From Desulfonatronospira sp964577315 (GTDB lineage Bacteria; Desulfobacterota; Desulfovibrionia; Desulfovibrionales; Desulfonatronovibrionaceae), in assembly GCA_964577315.1 (NCBI GenBank), contig CAZNYT010000065.1:1-12505 (forward strand): a stretch of DNA of 12,505 nt. The letters run 5' to 3'. The translations under genes were made by a program, and so were the position numbers. Position 1 is the first letter of the stretch; the number at the start of each line of letters is the position of its first letter. The notes beneath the pieces are model-generated. The model was not told where the DNA came from and did not search any database. It saw only the letters and a list, made by a program, of their open reading frames with translations. Below are positions 1-7,797 of this stretch, piece after piece.

Positions 1-49
1 TACGGCCTGTTTGCAGAATTCTCGGACCTCTGGACAATAAGTTTCGTTG
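1..49 (+). repeat. Repeat A, copy 1 (right half, cut by window edge)
   Basis: Positions 4-49 match 7900-7945 at 44 of 46 bases by hand alignment. They correspond to the right arm of the foldback element described at 7798-7945 and end in the same AAGTTTCGTTG terminus. The left arm, if present, lies outside the window. It sits upstream of the fdh operon in the same orientation as copy 2 upstream of cooS. Confidence 0.8.
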
Positions 50-73
50 TAGTAAGCCGTGACTTTAAAAAAA

Positions 74-126
74 TTTTTGCGTGCTTTCGCCGGGAGGCAC
101 GGCACGCAAAAAGATTTGGTGAATAG
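74..126 (+). repeat. Short hairpin version of repeat B (B0)
   Basis: A perfect 11-bp inverted repeat, TTTTTGCGTGC (74-84) and GCACGCAAAAA (102-112), encloses a 17-base loop. Positions 89-126 match the right end of the longer B element upstream of cooS (8355-8392) at 37 of 38 bases. The left arm resembles the left end of B. It therefore looks like a B element whose two ends are joined without the roughly 180-bp interior. The sequence GGTGAATAGATGC (118-130) at its right edge is a one-base variant of the motif found reversed at 233-245. Confidence 0.75.
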
Positions 127-232
127 ATGCGACCAAACTTCATATAACCCCCTCCAGAAAAAGAATCAATCACCTAATCCAAAAACAGGTCCAGTCTATC
201 TTTGCAAACAGGGTCAAATCTGTTAGTTTTTT

Positions 233-429
233 GCAACTATTCACCAAAATATTCACCGGATCTTTTTGCGTGCATTCGCCGGAAGGCTCACCGGTTTTCT
301 TGGCGAGGCTTATGGGGGAAACCGGACCGCACTGAAAACGCGGAACGAGACAGAAGCAAAAGCCGTGATATTGCGCCAAACTTGAGAAGATGCACAGAGC
401 CAAGAGTCCGGTGGGGGCAGGAATGCCCC
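233..429 (+). repeat. Repeat B, copy 1 (right end missing) in the fdhA leader
   Basis: Positions 247-429 align without gaps to 8146-8328 upstream of cooS, with about 159 of 183 bases identical by eye. The copy begins after GCAACTATTCACC (233-245) and a second partial end motif (249-257). It contains complementary segments CCGGAC (322-327) and GTCCGG (406-411) and a GGGGC/GCCCC hairpin (414-418 with 425-429). Similarity stops at this hairpin, so the right terminal inverted repeat seen in copy 2 is absent. The end lies 45 bases before the fdhA start codon, so any transcript starting upstream would carry it in the leader. I see no convincing sigma-70 promoter between 130 and 474. Confidence 0.85.
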
Positions 430-474
430 AACTGCTCCCATAATCTGTACGTCCTTGCACCAGGAGCCTTTCGA

Positions 475-3180
475 ATGCATCAAGACATCTCCCTGAAAAT
501 AAACGACACCGCACTCACCCTGGAACCCGGAGCTACCATCCTGGAAACCGCGCGCAGGCACGGCATATTTATTCCTACTTTGTGTCACCTGGAGCACACC
601 TCACCCACGGGTGCTTGCCGGATGTGCGTGGTTGAGATCCGGGGCGCCCGCACCCTGGCAGCCGCCTGCGTCACCCCGGCCCAGCCGGACATGGAAATAT
701 ATACCGAGTCCCCCCGGGTGATTAAGTCCAGGCATCTCAACCTGCAGCTGCTTTTAGCATCCGGGGAGCACGACTGCCTGCTCTGCCCGGCTGCAGGCCA
801 GTGCACCCTTCAGGACCTGGCCTTTAGATACCAGGTTAACCCCAAACGTTTTGCACCCAGAAAGGTGCCCCACCGTACCGAAGCGGTAAATCCCTTCATT
901 CTCAGAGATTTCAACAAATGCGTGCTCTGCGGGCGCTGCGTGCAGGCCTGCCGCCAGATCCAGGTAAACAATGCCATAAGTTACGCCTACCGGGGAATGA
1001 ACACCAAGATAGCCGCATCCGGGGACAGACCCCTCAAGGACTCGGATTGCGTCTTTTGCGGGGAATGCCTCCAGGTTTGCCCCACTGGAGCTTTGATCTC
1101 CCCGGACGCCAGGCAGAGGCCCAGAATCTGGGAAACGGAAAAAGTCCGGACCACTTGTACCTTTTGCGGGGTGGGCTGCCAAATCCATATCCATCACAAG
1201 CACGGTCTGCTGCACCGGGTGGATGGAGCCCCGGATACTCCCCCCAACTACGGCAGCCTGTGCGTAAAGGGCAGATTCGGGTTCGAATTCGTGCACTCCC
1301 GCAAGCGCTTGAGACATCCGCTGATCCGGGAAAGCACTGGCTTCCGGCCTGCAGAATGGGACGAGGCCCTGGACCTGGTGCGCACCCGCCTAAAAACAAT
1401 CCGGGATTTCCACGGTCCGGAGAAATTGGCCCTTTTAGCCTCGGCCCGGGCCACCAACGAAGAGAACTACCTCTCCCAGAAATTCGCCCGGGCCGTACTG
1501 GGAACCAACAATATAGATCACTGCGCCCGGCTTTGACACTCACCCTCAGTGGCCGGTCTGGCCAAGGTACTGGGAAGCGGAGCCATGACCAACAGTATCC
1601 GGGATATTGAAAACTCCCAGGTTATCCTGGTGGCAGGCTCCAATACCACCGAGACCCACCCGGTAATAGCCGCCGCCATCAAGAGGGCGGTCCAGTTCAG
1701 GGGAGCCAGGCTTATCGTGGCGGATCCCAGGCGAATCAAGCTCACGGAGTACGCCCATATCTGGCTGCGTCCCAAACCGGGCACGGACATAGCCTGGATC
1801 AACTCCCTGCTCAACGTGATCCTGGATCAAGGCATCCAGGACCAGGATTATATAGACCGGAACACCCGGGACTGGGACCGCCTCCGGGAACATGTCCGCA
1901 GCTACACCCCGGAATATGCCCGGAAGATTTCCGGGATTCCGGAAGAAGACCTGATCCGGGCGGCCCAGCTCTACGGCCAGGCCAGGCCCGCCTCCATCTG
2001 GTACACCATGGGCATCACCCAGCACACCTGCGGCACGGACAATGTCCTGGCTCTGGCCAACCTAGCCCTGGCCTGCGGCAACGTGGGCGTTCCCGGAGGA
2101 GGCATCAATCCCCTGCGGGGCCAGAACAACGTCCAGGGGGCCTGCGACATGGGGGCCTTGCCTGAGGTGTACAGCGGCTACCAGAAAGTCAGCGATCCCG
2201 GCCACTGGTACAAGATGGCCAGCTCCTGGGGAGTGCATCATCTGCCAGCCATCCCGGGACTGAGAATGACCGAAATGTTTCCTGCTGCCCGGGAGGGCCG
2301 GATAAAAGGCATGTATATCATAGGCGAGAACCCGGTTCTTTCCGACCCGGACAACTTTAACACACATAACTCCCTGGATCAATTGGATTTTCTAGTGGTC
2401 CAGGACATCTTTTTTACCGAGACCGCGGCCAAGGCGGACGTGATCCTGCCGGCCTGCTCCTATGCAGAAAAGGACGGGACCTTTACCAACACCGAACGGC
2501 GGGTGCAGCGGGTACGACCGGCCATTTCCCCGGCAGGGAATTCCCGGCCGGACTGGGAAATCCTAGCGGACCTGGCGAGCAGGTTCGGATACCCCATGTC
2601 CTACGACTCCCCCCGGGAGATAATGCAGGAGATAGCCCGGCTCACTCCTTCCTATGCAGGGATTGAGTACTCCCGCTTGGAAAAGGAAGGCATACAATGG
2701 CCCTGCCCGGAACCCGGGCATCCAGGCACTGAGGTGCTGCACTCGGGGGGGTTCCCAGAAGATCCTGCCCGATTTCAGTGTGTAAGCCATTCCCCTCCAG
2801 CTGAGAGCGTGGACCAGGAACACCCCTTGTGGCTGACCACGGGCAGGATGCTCTATCACTACCACGGCGGAAGTATGACCCGCAAGGTGCGCGGGCTGAA
2901 CCTTTTGGGTCGGGAACCCTTTGTAGAAGTCTCTGGCCGGGATGCCCACAATCTGGGGTTAAAGGACTGGACCCGGGTAGTAATCACCTCCCGCCGGGGG
3001 CGGATCCAGGCCCGGGCCCGGATCGTTCCCGGAACCGAACCGGGAACCGTGTTCATTCCTATACACTTTGCCGAGGCAGCCGCCAATGTTCTCACCAGCC
3101 CGGCCACGGATCCGGTATCCGGCATCCCGGAATACAAGGCCTGTGCGGTGCGACTGGAAAAGGGGGTAAACGATGACTAG
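475..3180 (+). CDS. fdhA: Formate dehydrogenase catalytic (alpha) subunit, selenocysteine-containing
   Basis: Catalyses interconversion of formate and CO2 at a Mo/W-bis-pyranopterin centre; soluble, with no Tat signal. Read through the in-frame TGA at 1534-1536 as selenocysteine, the protein is 901 residues, close to the size I recall for the Moorella-type NADP formate dehydrogenase alpha subunit. Domains in order: N-terminal [2Fe-2S] ferredoxin (C37, C48, C51, C65); His-Cys3 [4Fe-4S] site (H99, C101, C104, C110); two [4Fe-4S] motifs (C149-C159 and C192-C202); the catalytic-domain [4Fe-4S] site (C228, C231, C235, C263); active site D-H-C-A-R-L-U354-H355; TQHTCGTDN segment; C-terminal pterin-binding domain from about residue 780. 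The start at 475 has AGGAG at 462-466 and precedes the first conserved domain; the open frame extends further upstream but into repeat B. The stop overlaps the next gene by 8 bp. Automated calling would split this gene into 475-1536 and 1549-3180. Confidence 0.96.
1534..1574 (+). promoter_or_regulatory. Bacterial SECIS element with in-frame UGA selenocysteine codon
   Basis: The UGA (1534-1536) is followed by a hairpin with stem GGCC (1551-1554) / GGCC (1560-1563) and apical loop GGUCU (1555-1559). A lower stem, CAGU (1547-1550) with ACUG (1569-1572), is separated by a 3' bulge. Counting U of UGA as 1, the loop occupies positions 22-26, with the G and U at 23 and 24, the same spacing as in E. 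coli fdhF, where these bases contact SelB. The reading frame continues unchanged into conserved formate dehydrogenase sequence. The host should therefore encode SelA, SelB, SelC and SelD elsewhere. Confidence 0.93.
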
Positions 3181-3712
3181 GCCTGAGAAACCTTTCCAGG
3201 GTGATATCAAGCCACAGCACCCGGAGATAACTCCCGAGATGTGGCTGGAGATGGACCGCATCCTACAGGAGAGCGAAAACATACCCGGGAGGGAAACCTT
3301 TGTCCTGCGCCGCTGCCAGGAGATCACTGGATACCTGCCTTCCGAGCTTTTGGATTACCTGGCCCGGAGGTTGAACCGGCCCTCCTGCGATATCTTCGGC
3401 ATTGCCTCGTTTTATTCCCTGTTTTCCTTCAACCCCAAAGGCAGGAACCTTATCCGAGTCTGTACCGGGACAGCCTGCCACGTCAAGGGCGTCCGACGCA
3501 TCCTGGACCGGCTCAGGCAGGTCTATTTCCTGCAAGAAGGAGAGACCACCCCGGATCGCAGCCTCTCTCTGGAATCCGTACGCTGCCTGGGTACTTGCGG
3601 ACTGGCCCCAGTGATGTTGGTGAATCAAACCACGTATGGCCATTTAACCCCGGAGCACACCCTGAAAATCCTTCAAGAATACCAGGATCCGGGATCGAGA
3701 AGGCGATCATGA
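3173..3712 (+). CDS. NuoE/HydC-like thioredoxin-fold [2Fe-2S] subunit of the formate dehydrogenase complex
   Basis: A 179-residue protein of the NuoE (24 kDa) family, which carries one [2Fe-2S] cluster and passes electrons between the flavin subunit and the rest of the complex. The four cluster cysteines are visible: C97 and C102 (CTGTACH) and C138 and C142 (CLGTCG). A helical N-terminal domain of about 85 residues precedes them, as usual for the family. The start codon lies inside the end of fdhA (8-bp overlap), with a G-rich ribosome-binding region just upstream, and the stop overlaps the next start in an ATGA junction. Translational coupling across the three genes is likely. The closest functional relatives are the small subunits of NAD-linked formate dehydrogenases and of HydABC/HndABCD hydrogenases; the neighbouring catalytic subunit points to formate rather than H2. 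Confidence 0.93.
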   Translation: MTRPEKPFQGDIKPQHPEITPEMWLEMDRILQESENIPGRETFVLRRCQEITGYLPSELLDYLARRLNRPSCDIFGIASFYSLFSFNPKGRNLIRVCTGTACHVKGVRRILDRLRQVYFLQEGETTPDRSLSLESVRCLGTCGLAPVMLVNQTTYGHLTPEHTLKILQEYQDPGSRRRS

Positions 3713-5559
3713 AAAAGCTCCGGTTGAAGGACCTACGCGACATAAAAGAGGAATACGCCTCCAGGATCAATTTCCGGGACCACAACACCTATCTCATGGT
3801 GTGCGGGGGCACCGGATGCCGCTCCACAGGCAGCCCGGATATAACTCAGGCCCTGGAGCAGGAGATAGTAAGCCGGGGGCTCCAGGACCGGGTACACGTG
3901 GTGGAAACCGGTTGCAACGGTTTTTGCGCCCAGGGACCCATTTTGGTGGCTCAACCCGGAAACATATTCTATCAGAGGCTTTCCACCCAGGCCCTGCCAG
4001 AGTTGCTGGAGAGCCATATCCTGGGGGGAGCCCCGGTATCCAGGCTGCTTTACCAGGATCCGGCATCCAGAGAAATCATACCCCAGCAGGACCGGATACC
4101 CTTTTTCCGGCATCAATTGCCCTGGGTGCTGCGCAACAAAGGTTTAATCCAGCCAGACTCCCTGGAGCAGTATATCGCCAGGGACGGGTATTTCGCCGCG
4201 GCCCGGGCCCTCTTGGAGCTGACACCAAAAGAAATTCTGAAGGAAATGGAGCACTCCGGGCTCCGGGGCAGGGGCGGAGCCGGGTTCCCGGCCCATGTGA
4301 AATGGGGCTTTGCAGCCCACAATGACAGCGATCTCAAGTACGTTATCTGCAACGCGGACGAGGGAGACCCGGGGGCATTCATGGACCGAAGCATTCTGGA
4401 GACCGATCCATTGGCTGTCCTGGAGGGCATGCTCATTGCGGGCAAAGCCATAAACGCCAGCCAAGGAATAATCTATTGCCGCACTGAGTATCCCCTGGCC
4501 CTGAGCAGGTTGGAGGCGGTCCTGAACAGGGCCCGGGAATACGGCCTCCTAGGGGAAGATATTTTGGGCAGCGGCTTCGATTTCCACCTGGAGATCTGCC
4601 AAGGGGCCGGGGCCTTTGTCTGCGGGGAAGAAACCGCTCTTATCCGCTCCATTCAGGGGGAGCGTCCCATGCCCAGGCCCAGGCCGCCCTTCCCGGCACA
4701 CAAGGGTCTTTGGGGACGCCCCACAGTGATCAACAACGTGGAAACTCTGGCCAACGTGCCCCTGATCCTCAAAAACGGCGGCCAATGGTACGCCCGGGTG
4801 GGCACGGAAAAGAGCACCGGAACCAAGGTCTTTTCCCTGTCCGGGGACATAAACAACGCCGGTCTGGTGGAAGTGCCCATGGGAACCACCCTGAGCCGGA
4901 TAATCCATGATATCGGCGGGGGTATTCCCCAAAAAAGGGAGCTCAAGGCAATACAATTGGGAGGTCCTTCCGGGGGATGTGTTCCGGCCCAGCACCTGGA
5001 TCTACCAGTGGATTTTGAGGCCATTACTCAGGCGGGGGCCATCATGGGCTCCGGCGGCATGATAGTCATGGACCAGAACACCTGCATGGTGGACATGGCC
5101 AGGTTCTTCATGGAGTTCGTCCAGGAGGAATCCTGCGGTCAATGCACCCCCTGCCGGGAAGGCACCGCGCGCATCCTGGACATCTTGGACCGCATTCGCA
5201 CCGGTCACGGCAGTATGCAGGACCTGGAGGAACTGGAGAACATCTCCGCCACCGTTCAGGACAGCTCCCTTTGCGGACTGGGCCAGACTGCCCCTAACCC
5301 GGTGCTCTCCACCCTGAGATACTTCCGGGAGGAATACCTGAGCCACATCCGGGACAAGAGATGTCCTGCCCTTAAATGCCCGGATCTGATCAGTTTCGTT
5401 GTGGATCCCGAGAAATGCACCGGGTGCGGGCTGTGTTACAAGAATTGCCCCGCAGGGGCCATTGCCTGGAAAAAAAAGGAGCAAGCCCGGATAGATCCCC
5501 GGCTCTGCATCAAGTGCTTAGGCTGCATAGAAAAGTGCGAGTTCGATGCCATCTATTGA
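3709..5559 (+). CDS. NuoF/HydB-like flavin and NAD(P)(H)-binding subunit with extra ferredoxin domains
   Basis: A 616-residue diaphorase subunit, the likely NAD(P)(H)-reactive end of the formate dehydrogenase. Domains in order: thioredoxin-like [2Fe-2S] domain (C32, C37, C69, C73); NuoF core with glycine-rich FMN site (G-L-R-G-R-G-G-A-G-F, 184-193) and nucleotide-binding segment G-A-G-A-F-V-C-G-E-E-T-A-L (299-311); SLBB-like region; [4Fe-4S] site (C476, C479, C482, C522); C-terminal 2x[4Fe-4S] ferredoxin (C570-C580 and C600-C610). The added N- and C-terminal iron-sulfur domains are those of HydB/HndC subunits in flavin-based electron-bifurcating complexes and are absent from plain complex I NuoF. 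NAD versus NADP preference and bifurcation with ferredoxin cannot be read from the sequence by eye. The start overlaps the NuoE-like stop by four bases (ATGA); the frame extends upstream but the extra residues have no homology. Confidence 0.94.
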   Translation: MKKLRLKDLRDIKEEYASRINFRDHNTYLMVCGGTGCRSTGSPDITQALEQEIVSRGLQDRVHVVETGCNGFCAQGPILVAQPGNIFYQRLSTQALPELLESHILGGAPVSRLLYQDPASREIIPQQDRIPFFRHQLPWVLRNKGLIQPDSLEQYIARDGYFAAARALLELTPKEILKEMEHSGLRGRGGAGFPAHVKWGFAAHNDSDLKYVICNADEGDPGAFMDRSILETDPLAVLEGMLIAGKAINASQGIIYCRTEYPLALSRLEAVLNRAREYGLLGEDILGSGFDFHLEICQGAGAFVCGEETALIRSIQGERPMPRPRPPFPAHKGLWGRPTVINNVETLANVPLILKNGGQWYARVGTEKSTGTKVFSLSGDINNAGLVEVPMGTTLSRIIHDIGGGIPQKRELKAIQLGGPSGGCVPAQHLDLPVDFEAITQAGAIMGSGGMIVMDQNTCMVDMARFFMEFVQEESCGQCTPCREGTARILDILDRIRTGHGSMQDLEELENISATVQDSSLCGLGQTAPNPVLSTLRYFREEYLSHIRDKRCPALKCPDLISFVVDPEKCTGCGLCYKNCPAGAIAWKKKEQARIDPRLCIKCLGCIEKCEFDAIY

Positions 5560-5577
5560 CCGTTACAAAATAACAAG

Positions 5578-5607
5578 TCCCGGCCACGGCGGGGTTGAGC
5601 CGCGGGA
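5578..5607. other. Hairpin just downstream of the fdh operon
   Basis: TCCCG (5578-5582) pairs with CGGGA (5603-5607), and CGGC (5587-5590) pairs with GCCG (5599-5602), with a four-base bulge on the 5' side. It begins 18 bases after the stop codon of the NuoF-like gene. No T-run follows, so it may be an RNA-processing or 3'-end stabilising structure rather than a terminator. Confidence 0.5.
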
Positions 5608-5628
5608 CGGCATATTCCTGAAGGTTAT

Positions 5629-5664
5629 AGCGAATTGGGCTGAACTTCGCTAAGGCAATCTTTT
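5629..5664 (+). terminator. Possible intrinsic terminator of the fdh operon (weak)
   Basis: AGCGAA (5629-5634) pairs with TTCGCT (5646-5651) around an 11-base loop. A five-T run is at 5661-5665, about nine bases after the stem, which is further than in a standard intrinsic terminator. Confidence 0.3.
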
Positions 5665-5675
5665 TATTCCCAGAT

Positions 5676-5704
5676 CCCGCGGGGCTTCACCTGCGGGCTT
5701 TATA
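5676..5704 (+). terminator. Candidate intrinsic terminator of the fdh operon
   Basis: An eight-pair GC-rich stem, CCCGCGGG (5676-5683) with CCTGCGGG (5690-5697) including one G-U pair, encloses a six-base loop and is followed by CTTTATA. It lies between the convergent fdh operon and the SLOG-like gene. Only the plus-strand side has a T-containing tail. Confidence 0.45.
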
Positions 5705-5757
5705 CTATGTAAAGAATACTGCTCGCCCCAAGATATTTCTAATGGGTGGATTAGCCG

Positions 5758-6309
5758 TCAAGCACCGAAAGACCTCTCAAACAAATCTTCCAGGGCTTTC
5801 CTGCCGTTGTCCTCTAGAAACCTGGTCCCAGTTCCGGTAAAGTACTGGCTGGAGATCGCCGGGGCCTGCACCTGCTGCCACTCCCCTTCCATCCATTGAA
5901 ACCAAGCATCCTTGACCTGATCAAACACGAAAAGGGGCTTATTGCAAATCTTGGCGTATTCCGCTCCCCAGCCGGTACCACCCTTTACGGTATTATCCTC
6001 CAGGATATGACCTACCACGTAAACCTCCATTCCGCTGGTAACCTGCCAGCAAATGGTCTGCAAAACCTTGCGGAAGATGGGAGCCCGGGAATAGGTCCTG
6101 TTCATGAGTTTGGAAACATAGGCTATGCTTACGTCTTTTTGGGCAAGTTCCTGGTTGGTCAGATATCTAATTCCGCGGGTTCTTTCGATGGGATGTCCTT
6201 CAAAACTGTAGTTGACCTCTGTAAGACCGTACTTTTCCGCCAGCTCCCCGAAGCATGCCTCGGCTCCCTTGGCTCCCCCGCTGTATAGCACAAATTCTCT
6301 AGGTTCCAT
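5758..6309 (-). CDS. SLOG-superfamily (Rossmann-like) protein of unknown function
   Basis: A 183-residue soluble protein with no membrane segment. Near the N-terminus is a Y-S-G-G-A-K-G-A-E motif (9-17), followed by a helix and a G-H pair (38-39). Later there is a K-G-G-T-G-W-G-A-E-Y-A motif (109-119), with strand-like hydrophobic stretches VYVVG (96-100) and PLFVFD (125-130). Two glycine-rich nucleotide-binding-like loops of this kind are typical of SLOG proteins (LOG/DprA/YpsA/molybdopterin-carrier relatives), which bind nucleotides or nucleotide-derived ligands. The exact family and ligand are not recognised. The start at 6309 is chosen over an upstream ATG at 6357 because GGGAGGAG lies a few bases before it. 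It is convergent with the fdh operon; the next gene fragment upstream on its strand is the receiver-domain remnant. Confidence 0.72.
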   Translation of the reverse strand: MEPREFVLYSGGAKGAEACFGELAEKYGLTEVNYSFEGHPIERTRGIRYLTNQELAQKDVSIAYVSKLMNRTYSRAPIFRKVLQTICWQVTSGMEVYVVGHILEDNTVKGGTGWGAEYAKICNKPLFVFDQVKDAWFQWMEGEWQQVQAPAISSQYFTGTGTRFLEDNGRKALEDLFERSFGA

Positions 6310-6433
6310 CGTCTCCTCCCTGCATAATTCCAAGATTTTCAACTGCCAGCTGAACAAACCGGCAACGAATGGTGTTTAACCACCCATCCTAATTCATATT
6401 CCCACAAGGGGCAAATATATTCTTCGAGACACA

Positions 6434-6595
6434 CTAAGATAGTAAAAACCTAGTCAAGTTAAAGCAAACAACTACCTCCATCCCCAGTTCATCCACCACT
6501 GCATTATGCAAAAGATGTGAAAATATCTTGCTGTCCTCGACAATCAAGATGTTCTTTTCTTCAAAGCCTGCCGAAGATGATGCATTGTTATACAT
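6434..6595 (-). pseudogene. Truncated response-regulator receiver (REC) domain
   Basis: This 53-codon reading frame contains N-I-L-I-V-E-D-S-K (residues 15-23), the typical first strand and acidic pocket (E20, D21) of a CheY-like receiver, followed by a helix and a V-V-V strand (41-43). The frame then ends at a TAG after residue 53. The phosphoacceptor aspartate (usually near residue 50-55 of the domain), the conserved Thr/Ser and Lys and any output domain are missing. It has a plausible ribosome-binding site (CGAGGAAAA) before the ATG. No continuation of a receiver is visible between 6310 and 6433, which points to deletion rather than a simple frameshift. A short functional peptide is possible but unlikely. 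Confidence 0.6.
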
Positions 6596-6695
6596 ACCAT
6601 TTTCCTCGAAATGTTCTTTAGGATTTTTTCTCAGCCTGCTTAAAGTAACCTTTCAGGGAAACCTAAATACCGGTTTTGCCAAAAATTTTCAAAAT

Positions 6696-7517
6696 CTATT
6701 TTGACAACCTCAGCAGCCTTTTTAATATTGACCGTCCCCGGTGTTCAAATATCTTAATCGCTATATATTTTTGGGTATATCCAGCAAAGTGATACACGCT
6801 GCGTCCTTCATTATCTCGCATCAAACCATAGCGCTCCCAATCGAAATCCTTGGGAAGATTTCTTCGTAATGCCGCATTATGAGCCACGGTTTTGCCATTA
6901 TTATCTGCTATGTCCCAACTATGGAACCACTTAGGCAGGCATTTGCTTGAAGCCGCTTCATGGTACACGGTTTCACCATATCTATTATCCCTCATCATAC
7001 CGTATCGCTCCCAATCAAAATTTCCAGGGAGATTGTTGTGACAAGCCGCAAAATGGGCTACGGTAAATCCATCTTCATCCGCCGCATCCCACATATCGAA
7101 CCATTCTGGGAGGCATCCCCCTCGGGCAGCGGCATGATACACGGTGCGCCCTTCATTATCACGCATCAAACCGTAGTGCTTCCAATCGAAGCCTTTAGGG
7201 ATATTACCGTGTTCAGCTGCCACATGAGCCACGCTCTTATTTTTATTATCCGCCAGATCCCAAATATTGAAATCTCTGGGAAGATTGCCTTGTTCAGCCG
7301 CCATATGAGCTACGGTTACGTTGAAGCTGTTCCTCAAGGTCAGGATCCACTCCCTTTGCTCTTCAGACAAGGTTTCCCAAACATCTATATCCAGCAACCG
7401 AGCAACATTAGACAAAAACTGATTCCTTTTATATCCAGGCACTGCTTCCAGATCATGCTGTGTCAAAAAGACCAGTGCATCATTAAAAGTATTTATTTTT
7501 ATTCCTTTAATATTCAT
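6696..7517 (-). CDS. Ankyrin-like repeat protein with two alternating repeat units
   Basis: A 273-residue protein, probably cytoplasmic: no signal peptide or membrane segment is visible. After a non-repeat N-terminal region (1-63) come seven units marked by T/S-V-A/Y-H-x-A (His at 71, 98, 128, 155, 186, 213, 243). Spacing alternates 27, 30, 27, 31, 27, 30 residues. The long unit carries F-D-W-E/K-x-Y-G-x-M-R-D-N; the short unit carries W-D-x-A-D. The T-V-A-H-x-A-A and following L-P resemble degenerate ankyrin repeats, a protein-binding fold; the partner is unknown. The C-terminus is basic (RGRSILKRLLRLSK). The ATG at 7517 has only a weak ribosome-binding site. Codon use is more AT-rich than in the metabolic genes on either side, consistent with separate origin. 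Confidence 0.75.
   Translation of the reverse strand: MNIKGIKINTFNDALVFLTQHDLEAVPGYKRNQFLSNVARLLDIDVWETLSEEQREWILTLRNSFNVTVAHMAAEQGNLPRDFNIWDLADNKNKSVAHVAAEHGNIPKGFDWKHYGLMRDNEGRTVYHAAARGGCLPEWFDMWDAADEDGFTVAHFAACHNNLPGNFDWERYGMMRDNRYGETVYHEAASSKCLPKWFHSWDIADNNGKTVAHNAALRRNLPKDFDWERYGLMRDNEGRSVYHFAGYTQKYIAIKIFEHRGRSILKRLLRLSK
6780..7320 (-). repeat. Tandem coding repeats, period of about 171-174 bp
   Basis: Three copies of a 57-58-residue super-unit (one W-D-x-A-D unit plus one D-W-x-x-Y-G unit) lie in tandem within the ankyrin-like gene, followed by a degraded half unit. Phrases such as Y-G-L/M-M-R-D-N recur three times at matching spacing. Confidence 0.75.
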
Positions 7518-7670
7518 GAGTGCTTCGTCCGATATTTATATTCAAAAATAGCGCTACAAAGGTAACAGGCAATCCCGCAACTACATATCGTTGTCTTTCT
7601 CAAGCTCCGAGTGGAAACTTATCCGGACCTCTTCCGCGGTCATTCCAAGACGCAGAGCGCCCCAAATCTT

Positions 7671-7691
7671 CTCCCAAGCAAAGCTTGGGGG
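7671..7691. other. Small perfect hairpin in the intergenic region
   Basis: CTCCCAAGC (7671-7679) pairs with GCTTGGGGG (7683-7691) around an AAA loop, with one T-G pair. It lies between the divergent ankyrin-like gene and cooS. No T-run follows on either strand. The rest of 7518-7797 shows no gene I can support. Confidence 0.4.
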
Positions 7692-7797
7692 CAATAAATT
7701 CCCGGTGCCCTTATAAGCCTGCTAATGGGAGGCATGGTTTGGATAGCACAAAGCAAGAAAGTATTAAAGGTTAATGTATCTTTAAAAACTACTAACA

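Noticed and set aside
202..474. N-terminal extension of fdhA using an upstream start
   Set aside because: The extra sequence is repeat B, duplicated before cooS where it is non-coding, and a good ribosome-binding site precedes the ATG at 475.
1534..1536. TGA as a true stop, making fdhA a split or broken gene
   Set aside because: The frame is unchanged across it, it falls at the known Sec/Cys active-site position, and a correctly spaced SECIS follows.
754..5484. Long antisense open frames opposite the fdh operon
   Set aside because: They are expected shadows in GC-rich coding DNA; the sense strand carries dense conserved cofactor motifs throughout.
6780..7320. CRISPR-like array in the tandem repeats
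   Set aside because: The periodicity is about 171-174 bp, in frame, and encodes protein repeats; there are no short identical repeats with unique spacers.
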